Source of the DNA: Thermocatellispora tengchongensis
GTDB taxonomy: Bacteria > Actinomycetota > Actinomycetes > Streptosporangiales > Streptosporangiaceae
Direction of reading: 5' to 3'
Assembly: GCF_014202315.1 (NCBI RefSeq)
Contig: NZ_JACHGN010000015.1
Coordinates: 186,001-250,000, forward strand
DNA length: 64,000 nucleotides
Part shown: positions 51,532 to 59,839 of the stretch, piece by piece
Layout: the number at the start of each line of letters is the position of its first letter
How positions within the stretch are numbered: position 1 is the first letter of the stretch
Program-made: the position numbers and the translations under genes
The notes under the pieces: generated by a model
What the model was told of the DNA's origin: nothing
The model's database searches: none
Seen by the model: only the letters and a program-made list of their open reading frames with translations

Positions 51532-52380
51532 TCACCCGCGCCGGGGCGGCCGGATGCCGCGGAACTCCCAGTCGCCGCCGAGCGCCGTGGACAAGACCTC
51601 CTCCGACTCGCTCGGCTGCGCCCCGACGTCCGCGCGGATCGCCGCCGGACCGGTGACGATCCGGTTGGCGAGCCGCCCCAGGCCCTCCACCTCGACCTCC
51701 ACCAGGTCCCCCGGCCGCACCGGACGGGAGTTGGCCGGCGTGCCCGACAGCAGGACGTCGCCGGGGTACAGGGTGATGGTGCGGGCGATGTCGGCCACGA
51801 GATAGTGCATGTCCCACGTCATCTCGTCGGTCGAGCCGTCCTGGACGACCTCGCCGTTGACGTACGTGCGCAGGTGCTTGCCGCGGAAGTCCCAGCCGGT
51901 CACCAGGCCCGGCCCGAGCGGGCACAGCGTGTCGGAGCCCTTGACCCGCAGCATCGAGCCCGCGTCGGTGTCGCGGAAGTCGTGCAGCCCGAAGTCGTTG
52001 GCGACGGTGTATCCGGCGATGTACTCCCCCGCCTCGCCCGGCGAGACGTTGCGGCAGGTCCGGCCGATGACGATGGCCACCTCGCCCTCGTAGTTGAGCC
52101 ACTTGCACCCCTCCGGGCGCACCACTGCGCCGCGGTGGGCGTTGAGGGAGGACGTGGGCTTGTGGAAGTACGTCGGCGCGGGCGGCAGCGTGGTCCGGAA
52201 CTCCTCGACCCGGCTGCGGTGGTTGAGGTGCACCGCGATGATCTTCGACGGGACGACCGGCGGCAGGTGGTGCGCCTCGTCCGCCTTGACCCGGCGGCCG
52301 TCGCGGGCGACGAGTTCCTCCCCCTCCCGTACGGTCTCGGTGACGGCGCCGTCGAGCAGGATGCGGCGGTACTCAGGCAT
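51532..52380 (-). CDS. Fumarylacetoacetate hydrolase family protein (HpaG-like)
   Basis: The protein has 282 residues. The FAH core is complete: metal ligands in WLNYEGEVAIVIGR (ExE), then AGYTVANDFGLHDFRD, TWDMHYLVADIARTITLYPGD (Asp) and VLLSGTPANSRPVRPGDLVEVEVEGLG at the end. In homoprotocatechuate catabolism such enzymes decarboxylate and isomerise 5-oxo-pent-3-ene-1,2,5-tricarboxylate; others hydrolyse ring-cleavage products. The start overlaps the extradiol dioxygenase stop by eight bases, which ties it to meta cleavage. Confidence 0.9.
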   Translation of the reverse strand: MPEYRRILLDGAVTETVREGEELVARDGRRVKADEAHHLPPVVPSKIIAVHLNHRSRVEEFRTTLPPAPTYFHKPTSSLNAHRGAVVRPEGCKWLNYEGEVAIVIGRTCRNVSPGEAGEYIAGYTVANDFGLHDFRDTDAGSMLRVKGSDTLCPLGPGLVTGWDFRGKHLRTYVNGEVVQDGSTDEMTWDMHYLVADIARTITLYPGDVLLSGTPANSRPVRPGDLVEVEVEGLGRLANRIVTGPAAIRADVGAQPSESEEVLSTALGGDWEFRGIRPPRRG

Positions 52381-53284
52381 GGGCGTTCTCCTGACGGGGG
52401 GCGGTCCAGCCCCCGGACGGGCGGTCGAACCAGAGATGGACCTGGCCGGTGCCGATGGAGTTCTCGTACTCGCCGTACTGGCGGGCGCGGGCGGTGCACG
52501 CCCGCTCGCCGAGGGCGCCGGCCATCATGAGGTAGTGGTTGAAGCGAGCCTCGGGCTTGTACTTCCAGAACTCCGGCATGGTCTCCAGGACCCGGTCGTG
52601 GCGGCCCTCCTTGAACCAGGCGATGCGCTCCTGGTCGGCCGCACGCGCTTGCGGAGTGAAGATGTGGCGCGGGTCGCTGGCCTCGTGGTCGCGCAGCTCG
52701 CGCAGCGGCCAGAAGGTGTGCGACAGCGCGCCGGAGGCGATGAGCAGCACCCTGCGGCCCGGGGTCGCGGCGATGCCGTCGGCCAGGGCGCGGCCCAGGC
52801 GCAGATGGTCCTCCATGTCGCCGGTCTGGCAGACCCCGATCGACACCCACCGCTTGTCCGGCAGGCCCTCGCCGAGGAACTTCCACAGGTTGATCGTGGC
52901 GTAGTAGATCGGCAGGTAGGGGTCGTCGATCGGGGTGATCCAGGTGCCGTGCGCGCCGGCGAAGGAGGCCACGTTGCGGGCCAGCTCCGGATCGCCCGGG
53001 AAGTCGTACGGCATCCGGCACATGCCGCGGGGCAGTTCCTCTGAGGTGAACAGCCCGGCGCGGCGCGGCTGCGCGGTGACCACGAACTCCACGGTGGTGG
53101 CCCAGTGCGAGTCGAGCACCACGACGGTGTCGTAGTCGAGGGTCTCGAAGACCTCGCGGCGCAGCTCGCGCAGGCCGGTGACGAGGGTGATCTCCTTGCC
53201 CTCGTTCAGCTCCAGCCGGTCCCGCTCGGGGAGCACGATGGTGGGGACGTGCGCGAGCAGGCCCGCCCCGACGATCTCACCCAC
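52373..53284 (-). CDS. Class III extradiol ring-cleavage dioxygenase (3,4-dihydroxyphenylacetate 2,3-dioxygenase type)
   Basis: The protein has 303 residues of the LigB/HpaD fold. GLLAHVPTIVLPE carries the first iron-ligand His, DTVVVLDSHWATTVEF the second (DSHW), and IASGALSHTFWPL the active-site SH pair. GTGQVHLWF near the end matches the GTGQVN end of enteric HpaD. TSEELPRGMCRMPYDFPGDPELA is also shared. The reaction is extradiol cleavage of an ortho-diphenol carrying an acetate-type side chain, giving a muconic semialdehyde. It is flanked by the enzymes that would process that product. The exact substrate is inferred from family likeness. Confidence 0.88.
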   Translation of the reverse strand: MGEIVGAGLLAHVPTIVLPERDRLELNEGKEITLVTGLRELRREVFETLDYDTVVVLDSHWATTVEFVVTAQPRRAGLFTSEELPRGMCRMPYDFPGDPELARNVASFAGAHGTWITPIDDPYLPIYYATINLWKFLGEGLPDKRWVSIGVCQTGDMEDHLRLGRALADGIAATPGRRVLLIASGALSHTFWPLRELRDHEASDPRHIFTPQARAADQERIAWFKEGRHDRVLETMPEFWKYKPEARFNHYLMMAGALGERACTARARQYGEYENSIGTGQVHLWFDRPSGGWTAPRQENAHA

Positions 53285-54749
53285 GGTCGATCCAGCCCTT
53301 CGGCGCGGTGACGGTGTTCTTCAGGTCGCAGTAGAAGTCGAAGCTCCAGGTGCCGCCCTCGCGGCCCACTCCCGACTCCCGGGAGCCGCCGAAGGGCGCG
53401 CGCAGGTCGCGGACGAAGAAGCAGTTGACCCAGACGGTCCCGGCGACCAGCCGGGCGGCGACGCGCTCGGCGCGGTCGCGGTCGCCGGTGGCGAGGGTGG
53501 CGGCCAGGCCGAAGCGGGTGTCGTTGGCCAGCCGGACCGCCTCGTCCTCGGTGTCGAAGGTCTGCAGCGTCAGCACCGGGCCGAACACCTCCTCCTGGAC
53601 GATCTCACTGTCCTGGGCGACATCGGTGAGCAGCGTGGGCCGGTAGTACAGGCCGCCCAGATCGGTGTTGGGCCCGCCGCCCAGGAGCGTGCGCGCCCCG
53701 GCGGCCACCGCCCGCCGTACGAAGCCGTCGATCTTCTCGACCTGCCGGGCGTGGATGTTGGGGCCGATGTCGGTGGCCTCGTCGCGCGGGTCGCCCTGCC
53801 GCAGCGCCGCCGCCCTGGCGACGAAGCGGCGGGTGAACTCCTCGCTGATGGAGGACTCCACCAGCAGCCGCGTCGCGGCCAGGCACACCTGGCCGGCGTT
53901 GTCGTACTGCTCGACCGCCAGGTCCACGGCCACGTCGAGGTCGGCGTCGGCGAAGACGAGCAGCGGCGACTTGCCGCCCAGCTCGAAGCTGGTGGGGACG
54001 AGGCCGGCGGCGGCGGCCCGCGCGATGCGCTTGGCCGTGGGCACCGAGCCGGTGAAGCTGATGCGGCGCACGCCCGGATGCGCCACGAGCGCGGCGCCCG
54101 CCTCGGCGCCGTACCCCTGCACGACGTTGAGGACCCCGGCCGGCAGGCCGGCCTCCGCGGCGATGTCGGCCAGCAGCGAGGCGGTGAGCGGCGACCATTC
54201 GGCGGGCTTGAGCACCACCGTGTTGCCGGCGGCGAGCGCGGGGGCGACCTTCCAGGTGGCCAGCATCAGCGGCGCGTTCCATGGCGTGATCAGCACGCAC
54301 GGCCCCGCCGGGTCCCAGGAGACGTGGTTGGTGTGGCCGCGGGTGTCGAAGTCCTCGTGCCCGAGGCCGTCCAGCCGGTCGGCGAAGAAGCGGAAGTTGT
54401 GCGCCACGCGTGGCATCACGCCGCGCCGGTGCGAGCGCAGCAGCGCGCCGTTGTCGGTGGTCTCGACGAGCGCCAGATCCTCCCGGCGCTTGTCCACCCC
54501 GTCGGCGATCACGCGCAGCAGGCGGGCCCGCTCGGCGGGCGGGGTTGCCGCCCAGGCGGGGAACGCCGCCTGGGCCGCGGCGACGGCGGCGTCCGCCTCC
54601 GCCTGCCCGCCGCGCGCGATCTCGCCGAGAACCGCGCCGTCGATGGGCGACTCGTCGGTGAAGGTCGTGGCGGACGCGACGCGCGCGCCGCCGATCCAGT
54701 GCCGGGTGTCCACGACGATCCCGGCGACGGTCGCGGTGTGCCTGGTCAT
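53277..54749 (-). CDS. Aldehyde dehydrogenase (5-carboxymethyl-2-hydroxymuconate semialdehyde dehydrogenase type, HpaE-like)
   Basis: The protein has 490 residues from the ATG at 54749. The cofactor region is CVLITPWNAPLMLATWKVAPALAAGNT. The general base lies in SFELGGKSPLLVF and the nucleophile in YDNAGQVCLAATRL. FRFFADRLDGLGHEDFDTRGHTNHV near the start is characteristic of the HpaE/muconic semialdehyde group. It would oxidise the semialdehyde made by the neighbouring dioxygenase. It overlaps both neighbours (by 8 and 4 bases), so the arm is one transcript. Confidence 0.9.
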   Translation of the reverse strand: MTRHTATVAGIVVDTRHWIGGARVASATTFTDESPIDGAVLGEIARGGQAEADAAVAAAQAAFPAWAATPPAERARLLRVIADGVDKRREDLALVETTDNGALLRSHRRGVMPRVAHNFRFFADRLDGLGHEDFDTRGHTNHVSWDPAGPCVLITPWNAPLMLATWKVAPALAAGNTVVLKPAEWSPLTASLLADIAAEAGLPAGVLNVVQGYGAEAGAALVAHPGVRRISFTGSVPTAKRIARAAAAGLVPTSFELGGKSPLLVFADADLDVAVDLAVEQYDNAGQVCLAATRLLVESSISEEFTRRFVARAAALRQGDPRDEATDIGPNIHARQVEKIDGFVRRAVAAGARTLLGGGPNTDLGGLYYRPTLLTDVAQDSEIVQEEVFGPVLTLQTFDTEDEAVRLANDTRFGLAATLATGDRDRAERVAARLVAGTVWVNCFFVRDLRAPFGGSRESGVGREGGTWSFDFYCDLKNTVTAPKGWIDRG

Positions 54750-55540
54750 GAGCGCTCCTTCGCTTCGAGCAGGGTGCCGCCGTCCCAGACGACGCCGACC
54801 TGCCGGTAGTAGGCGCCGATGGGCTCGCGGATCTCCAGACGGGCCAGTTCCTCCGTGGGCGCCTCGAACAGCTCCAGGTCGGCCACGCCGCGCCAGGGCG
54901 TGCCGCCCTCGGCCGCCGCCGCGCCCGACTCGATCAGCTCGTCCAGCGCGAGCCCGCCGCCCTTGTCGATCGAGGGCAGCCACCGGTGGTGCGCCATGGG
55001 GTGGGCGTTGACGAAGCCGTTGTTCCCGGCGGGCTCGGTCAGCGTCACCACGGCCTGTGCCAGCCTGCGGTCGGCGGCGGCGAGCGTGGCGCCGAAGCGC
55101 GCGCCCGCCTCGATGCGCGGCGCCGGCCCGTACGGGTGCGGGCGGGTCAGGTGGATGGAGCCGAGCTTCTTCGGGTAGCCCTGGTGGATGCCGCGGGCGA
55201 CGGCGAAGTCCTTGTCCACCCAGATGTAGACGCAGCGCGAGTACGTGCGCCCCCGGTACGAGCAGCGCACGACCGCGAACGCCTCCTTGTACTGGGCGCG
55301 CACCGGATCGAGCAGCTCCTCCCCGGAGGCCGAGCAGGACTGCCAGTCGGCCCAGATCAGCGCGACCGCGCCGGGGTCCTCGGGGGCGAGGTCGAGAGGC
55401 TCGGGCAGCAACTCCCGTACCCGCGCCGGGTCGGTGCGGTACTCGATGGTGAGCAGGTCGCCGGAGTAGTGCCACGGCGGCGCGGGGATCAGCGAGGAGC
55501 GGCCGCCGGCCGTCCGCGGATACCAGAACCCTGTGATCAT
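54746..55540 (-). CDS. Acetoacetate decarboxylase (ADC) family protein
   Basis: The protein has 264 residues. The Schiff-base lysine is in HQGYPKKLGSIHL, preceded by CVYIWVDKDFAVARG, and AVVRCSYRGRTYSRCVYIW and PPWHYSGDLLTIEYRTDP match the large actinobacterial ADC-like group. ADC-like enzymes use an active-site amine for decarboxylation, aldol or hydration chemistry on keto acids. No ADC enzyme is known in the standard homoprotocatechuate route, so its presence between the ferredoxin reductase and the semialdehyde dehydrogenase suggests a variant step after ring opening or in side-chain removal. Confidence 0.85.
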   Translation of the reverse strand: MITGFWYPRTAGGRSSLIPAPPWHYSGDLLTIEYRTDPARVRELLPEPLDLAPEDPGAVALIWADWQSCSASGEELLDPVRAQYKEAFAVVRCSYRGRTYSRCVYIWVDKDFAVARGIHQGYPKKLGSIHLTRPHPYGPAPRIEAGARFGATLAAADRRLAQAVVTLTEPAGNNGFVNAHPMAHHRWLPSIDKGGGLALDELIESGAAAAEGGTPWRGVADLELFEAPTEELARLEIREPIGAYYRQVGVVWDGGTLLEAKERS

Positions 55541-55552
55541 GTGGTTCGTTCC

Positions 55553-56761
55553 TTATGGGGTGAGAGCCGGCCGCCTGAGCAGGGCGGCGCGGTGGCGGGC
55601 AGCCGCGGCGACGGCGGCGGGCCCGCCCAGGGCGACGATCCCGACCAGGCGTCCGGCGGCGTGGTAGCCCACGACGACGTCCCCCGCGAGGTCGCCGTGC
55701 AGCACCCGGGCGTCCTCCGCGCCCAGTGCCGGGGTGCCGAACGACTGCAGGCGGAAGTCGTGCTGGTCGCTCCAGAAGGTGGGCAGCGGCGCGAACGGCT
55801 CGGGGTCCGGTTCGGCGCCGGCGAGGTGGGCGGCCAGGGTCCTCGCGGCGCGCTTGGCCGTGTCCGCGGGCATGGACCAGTGCTCCACCCGCCGCGGCAC
55901 GCCGTCGTAGCGGGCGTTGGGGAAGCGGGCGACGTCGCCGACGGCCACGACGTGCGGCAGGCCGCCCGCGCGCAGCAGCTCGTCGGTGAGCACGCCGTCG
56001 GTGAGGTCCAGGCCGTTGCCGTCGAGCCATTCGGTGTTGGGGACCGAGCCGACCGCCTCGACCACCACGTCCGCGCCCAGCCTGCGCCCGTCCTCGAGCA
56101 CGACGCCGGTCACGCGATCCTCGCCGTCGAAGGCGGCCACGCCGGCGCCGAGAGCGAAGCGCACGCCGCGTTCCCGGTGGCGGCGGAACAACGCGTGGGC
56201 CAGGAGGGCGCCGAGGGGGCGGAGCATGGGCAGGGGCTCGGGGTCGGCCACGGTGACCTCGGCCGCGCCCAGCTTGAGGGCGGTCGCGGCGACCTCGCAG
56301 CCGATGAACCCCGCGCCGACCACGACGACCCGCGCGCCCGGACGCGTGAGCCGCGCCCGCAGCGTACGGGCGTCGGCCATGGTGCGCACCACGTGGCGGC
56401 CCGCGAGCGGGCCGGGGCAGCGCAGCCGCCGCGGGCGTACGCCGGTGGCCACGACCAGGCCGTCGGCGGCCAGTTCCTCGCCGGTGTCCAGGCGGACCAC
56501 GCGCCGGTCCAGCCTGGCGGAGGCGACGGCGGCGCCGAGCCGCCACTCCACATCCGCGCAGCTCGCCCTGGGCCGGAAGGCCAGCGACTCGAACGGCGCC
56601 GAGCCCGCGAGCACCTCCTTGGACAGGGGCGGCCGGTTGTAGGGCATCAGCGGCTCGTCACCGACCACGGTGATCGCGCCCGCCCAGCCCGCGGCCCGGA
56701 GTTGCTCGGCGGCGCGCAGGCCGGCCAGGCCGGCCCCGGCCACCACGACTCGGGAGGACAC
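55553..56761 (-). CDS. FAD-dependent NAD(P)H-ferredoxin reductase
   Basis: The protein has 402 residues. The FAD fold is VVAGAGLAGLRAAEQLRAAGW, the NAD(P)H fold RVVVVGAGFIGCEVAATALKLG, and the second FAD motif HVVAVGDVARFPN, in the order of putidaredoxin/rhodocoxin reductases. GDEPLMPYNRPPLSKEVL is the usual active-site segment. It lies three bases from the ferredoxin gene. It would pass electrons from NAD(P)H through the ferredoxin to the divergently encoded P450. It is cytoplasmic. Confidence 0.92.
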   Translation of the reverse strand: MSSRVVVAGAGLAGLRAAEQLRAAGWAGAITVVGDEPLMPYNRPPLSKEVLAGSAPFESLAFRPRASCADVEWRLGAAVASARLDRRVVRLDTGEELAADGLVVATGVRPRRLRCPGPLAGRHVVRTMADARTLRARLTRPGARVVVVGAGFIGCEVAATALKLGAAEVTVADPEPLPMLRPLGALLAHALFRRHRERGVRFALGAGVAAFDGEDRVTGVVLEDGRRLGADVVVEAVGSVPNTEWLDGNGLDLTDGVLTDELLRAGGLPHVVAVGDVARFPNARYDGVPRRVEHWSMPADTAKRAARTLAAHLAGAEPDPEPFAPLPTFWSDQHDFRLQSFGTPALGAEDARVLHGDLAGDVVVGYHAAGRLVGIVALGGPAAVAAAARHRAALLRRPALTP

Positions 56762-56764
56762 CGA

Positions 56765-56959
56765 TCAGTCCTCGATCCGGATGGCCTGGAGCGGGCAGAC
56801 GTCCGCCGCCTCCTCGACGTCCGCGCGCGACGCCTCGCCGGGTTCGGCGACGTACGTCAGATGCCCGGCGTCGTCGAGACGGAAGACGTCGGGAGCCGCG
56901 AAGACGCACTGCCCGTGATCCTGGCACTTGTCCATGTCGACGACGACTTTCACCGCCAC
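56765..56959 (-). CDS. Ferredoxin, P450-associated [3Fe-4S] type
   Basis: The protein has 64 residues. Three cluster cysteines are C12, C18 and C55 (DKCQDHGQCVFAAP.. and DVCPLQAI). The usual second Cys of a [4Fe-4S] site is replaced by His (CxxHxxC), as in many P450 partner ferredoxins of actinomycetes. It is the first gene of the ring-cleavage arm, followed three bases later by its reductase gene. Site C of the MarR palindrome lies just upstream of its start. Confidence 0.92.
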   Translation of the reverse strand: MAVKVVVDMDKCQDHGQCVFAAPDVFRLDDAGHLTYVAEPGEASRADVEEAADVCPLQAIRIED

Positions 56960-56967
56960 ACCTCCAA

Positions 56968-56987
56968 TTCATTTGGATCCAAACAAG
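56968..56987. promoter_or_regulatory. MarR regulon palindrome, site C (ferredoxin operon)
   Basis: TTCATTTG-GATC-CAAACAAG matches the consensus ATCGTTTG-N4-CAAACGAT at 12 of 16 arm positions. It ends just before the ferredoxin promoter region, nine bases from the start codon. Confidence 0.6.
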
Positions 56988-57073
56988 ATAGGCGGGCGCC
57001 GATGAGCCGGTCAAGGGCCGTCGCGGACAATGAGATTGCGGAGCCCGCTTGCGAGGAAAGCCGCGCGAATCCT

Positions 57074-57093
57074 ATCGTTTGGTTTCAAATGAT
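57074..57093. promoter_or_regulatory. MarR regulon palindrome, site B (ligase-P450 operon)
   Basis: ATCGTTTG-GTTT-CAAATGAT matches the consensus at 15 of 16 arm positions. It lies 52 bases before the ligase start in the divergent gap shared with the ferredoxin operon, so together with site C one dimer pair can control both arms. Confidence 0.72.
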
Positions 57094-57144
57094 TTCCCGG
57101 GGCCGCCCTCTCGCGCCCCTCATCCACCGCCCGAGGAGACGCCG

Positions 57145-58503
57145 ATGAGCGCTCACGACATCTCGCAGATCCAGGAGCACCTGGCTCGCCTGGCCGCTCT
57201 TGACGTGGACGTCGTCCGCGTGGTCTACCCCGACCTCATCGGCACCGACCGGGCCCGGGACGTCCTGGTGGAGCACCTGGCCGGCGCCTGCGAGCACGGG
57301 CTCGCCTTCTGCCGCGCCGTCTACCACACCAGCCCGCAGGGCGACGTGGTGCCGGTCGAGGGCGGCCTGGACGCCGGGCTGCCCGACATCGCGGTCCGGC
57401 CCGACCTCAGCACACTGCGGCCGTTGCCCTGGGAGCCCGGCGTGGCCTCGTGCCTCGGCGAGGTGATCGACCCCGCCACCGGCCAGACGGTCCCGGAGTC
57501 GCCGCGCGACCTGCTGCGAGGCGTGCTCGACCGGTTCGCCCAGCACGGGCTCGTCCCGGTCGCCGGCCCCGAGCTCGAATACTTCCTGTGCGAGCCCGAC
57601 CCCGGCGCGCCGTCCGGCTGGCGGCGCTACGCCGAGGCCCCGGGCAACGTCTACACCGCGGGACGGCGCGGCGACCCCGGCGGCCACCTGCTGCGGACGC
57701 TGCGGCATCTGCGCGATCTCGGCCTGGGCGTGAGCATGGGCAACCACGAGTTCAGCAGCGGCCAGTTCGAGATCAACCTGACCCATTCCGCAGCCCTGGA
57801 CGCCGCCGACCGGACCTTCCTGTTCAAGGCCGCGATCAAGGAACTGGCCCGCGCCGAGGGCCGCCTCGCCACGTTCATGGCCAAGCCGTTCAACGACGAG
57901 GGCGGCTCCGGCTTCCACCTCCACCTGTCCTGCCTCGCCGGCGCCGACGGCCCGAACGCCTTCGACGACCCCTCGGCGCCCTACGGCCTGTCGGCCACGG
58001 CCCGCCACGCCATCGCCGGCGTACTGGCCCACGCCCCTGCGCTGGCCGCGCTGGCCAACCCCACCGTCAACTCCTACAAGCGCTTCGGCCCCGGCACCCT
58101 CGCCCCCTGGCTGATCGACTGGGGCCTGGACAACCGCAGCGCCATGCTCCGCATCCCGCCCGAACGCGGCGCCGGCACCCGCTTCGAGCTCCGCCTCGGC
58201 GACGCCGGCGCCAACCCCTACCTCCTGCTGGCCGGCACCATCGCCGCCGCGCTGCTCGGGATCCGCGCCGGGCAGGAGCCCCCGGCGCCGCTGGAGGGCT
58301 ACGGCTACGACACCTCCCGCGCCGCCGTGCTCCCGATGACGCTCCCAGCCGCCCTGGACGCCTTCGAGGCCGACGCCGAGCTGACCGACCTGCTCGGCAA
58401 GGGCTTCACCGCCTCCTACCTCGCCTACAAACGCGACGAGGTCGCACGCTTCCACCGGCACGTCACCGACTGGGAGTTCACCGAGTACGCCTACCACCTG
58501 TGA
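57145..58503 (+). CDS. Glutamine-synthetase-like gamma-glutamyl amine ligase
   Basis: The protein has 452 residues from the ATG at 57145, which follows GAGGAGAC. GS motifs are present: VAGPELEYFLCEP (metal-binding Glu), MGNHEFSSGQFEINL, GGSGFHLHLSC (nucleotide His), NPTVNSYKRFGPG and RGAGTRFELRLGDAGANPYL. The C terminus (FTASYLAYKRDEVARFHRHVTDWE..) is the type found in gamma-glutamyl ligases for polyamines, ethanolamine, isopropylamine and aniline rather than in true glutamine synthetase. It would use ATP and glutamate to tag an amine. Genes for a gamma-glutamyl hydrolase and aldehyde dehydrogenase in the same regulon support this. Confidence 0.88.
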   Translation: MSAHDISQIQEHLARLAALDVDVVRVVYPDLIGTDRARDVLVEHLAGACEHGLAFCRAVYHTSPQGDVVPVEGGLDAGLPDIAVRPDLSTLRPLPWEPGVASCLGEVIDPATGQTVPESPRDLLRGVLDRFAQHGLVPVAGPELEYFLCEPDPGAPSGWRRYAEAPGNVYTAGRRGDPGGHLLRTLRHLRDLGLGVSMGNHEFSSGQFEINLTHSAALDAADRTFLFKAAIKELARAEGRLATFMAKPFNDEGGSGFHLHLSCLAGADGPNAFDDPSAPYGLSATARHAIAGVLAHAPALAALANPTVNSYKRFGPGTLAPWLIDWGLDNRSAMLRIPPERGAGTRFELRLGDAGANPYLLLAGTIAAALLGIRAGQEPPAPLEGYGYDTSRAAVLPMTLPAALDAFEADAELTDLLGKGFTASYLAYKRDEVARFHRHVTDWEFTEYAYHL

Positions 58504-58519
58504 CACCGAGGAGCCCCGC

Positions 58520-59788
58520 TTGACCCCCGAACCCCTCCCGCTGGCGGACGTGGACCTCGCCGACCTCGGCAACTTCACCGACGGCGTCACCCCCTGGCGC
58601 ATGTTCCACACCCTGCGCCACGAGGACCCCGTGCACTGGCAGCCCGAGCCCGCCCCCAACTCCGGCTTCTGGGCGGTCACCCGCCACGAGGACATCGTCC
58701 GCGTCGATCGCGACCCCGAGACCTTCACCTCCACCAGGTTCGTCAACCTCGAAGAGGTCGACGACGACCAGATCAGGCGCCGCGCCTCCATCCTGGAACT
58801 GGACGGCGTACGCCACCGGGCGCTGCGCGGCCTGCTCCAGCGCCAGTTCGGGGCGGCCGTCATCGGCCAGTACGCCGACTTCCTGCGCGGCCTGACCGCC
58901 AAGACCCTGGACGCCGCCTTCGCCAAGGGCTCCTTCGACTTCGTCGCCGACGTCTCGGCCGACTTCCCCATCAACGTGCTCGCCCGCCTGCTCGACGTGC
59001 CCGAGGGCGACACCCAGCGGCTCATCGACTGGGGCAACCGCATCATCGGCAACACCGACCCCGACTACGCCGACGTGCTGCTCGACAGCGAGGAGAGCGA
59101 GAACTACCGCCACCTGCCCTTCCGCTCCCCCGCCTCGCTGGAGGTCTTCGAGTACGGCCGCGAACTGGCCCGGCAGCGGCGCGGCGGCACCGGCACCGGC
59201 ACCGACCTGATCTCCAAGCTCGTCAACGAGACCCCGCGCGACGGCGTCCCGCTGTCGGAGCAGGACTTCGACAACTACTTCCTGCTGCTGGTCGTGGCGG
59301 GCAACGAGACGACCCGGCACACCATCTCCCACGCCATGCACGCCCTGATCCAGCACCCCGACCAGCTCGACCTGCTGCGCCGCGACCCGTCCTTGATCCC
59401 CGGCGCGGTCGAGGAGTTCCTGCGCTGGGCCTCGCCGGTGTATCACTTCCGCCGCACCGCGACCCGCGACGTCGAACTCGGCGGCAAGCGGATCAGGGAG
59501 GGAGACAAGGTCGTCATGTGGTTCGCCTCCGGCAACCGCGACGAGAAGGTCTTCGGCGACCCCTACGCCTTCGACGTCACCAGGAAGAACAACGACCATG
59601 TGACCTTCGGCAAGGGCAGCCCGCACCTGTGCCTGGGCAACCTGCTGGCCCGCACCGAGATCCGCATCATGTTCGAGGAGCTCATCCCCCGAGTCGCCGA
59701 CATCCGCCTGACCGGCGAGGTGCCCCGTGTACGGTCCAACTTCGTCAACGGCATCAAGAAGCTGCCCGTCGAGGTCACCCTCGCCTGA
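58520..59788 (+). CDS. Cytochrome P450
   Basis: The protein has 422 residues from a TTG at 58520, 13 bases after GAGGAG; no ATG fits. The I-helix reads LVVAGNETTRHTISHA, the K-helix EEFLRWASPV with ExxR, and the haem loop FGKGSPHLCLGNLLA (Cys ~371), with the one-residue-longer loop seen in CYP124/125/142-type enzymes. It is 16 bases downstream of the ligase gene and has its own ferredoxin and reductase in the divergent operon. Likely roles: oxidising the carbon next to the glutamylated nitrogen (N-dealkylation) or hydroxylating the ring to a catechol. Both are inferences. Confidence 0.92.
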   Translation: MTPEPLPLADVDLADLGNFTDGVTPWRMFHTLRHEDPVHWQPEPAPNSGFWAVTRHEDIVRVDRDPETFTSTRFVNLEEVDDDQIRRRASILELDGVRHRALRGLLQRQFGAAVIGQYADFLRGLTAKTLDAAFAKGSFDFVADVSADFPINVLARLLDVPEGDTQRLIDWGNRIIGNTDPDYADVLLDSEESENYRHLPFRSPASLEVFEYGRELARQRRGGTGTGTDLISKLVNETPRDGVPLSEQDFDNYFLLLVVAGNETTRHTISHAMHALIQHPDQLDLLRRDPSLIPGAVEEFLRWASPVYHFRRTATRDVELGGKRIREGDKVVMWFASGNRDEKVFGDPYAFDVTRKNNDHVTFGKGSPHLCLGNLLARTEIRIMFEELIPRVADIRLTGEVPRVRSNFVNGIKKLPVEVTLA

Positions 59789-59839
59789 CAGACGACCCTT
59801 TTGACGGACAAGGGCCGGGGATCTCAGGCGGAAAGGGGG

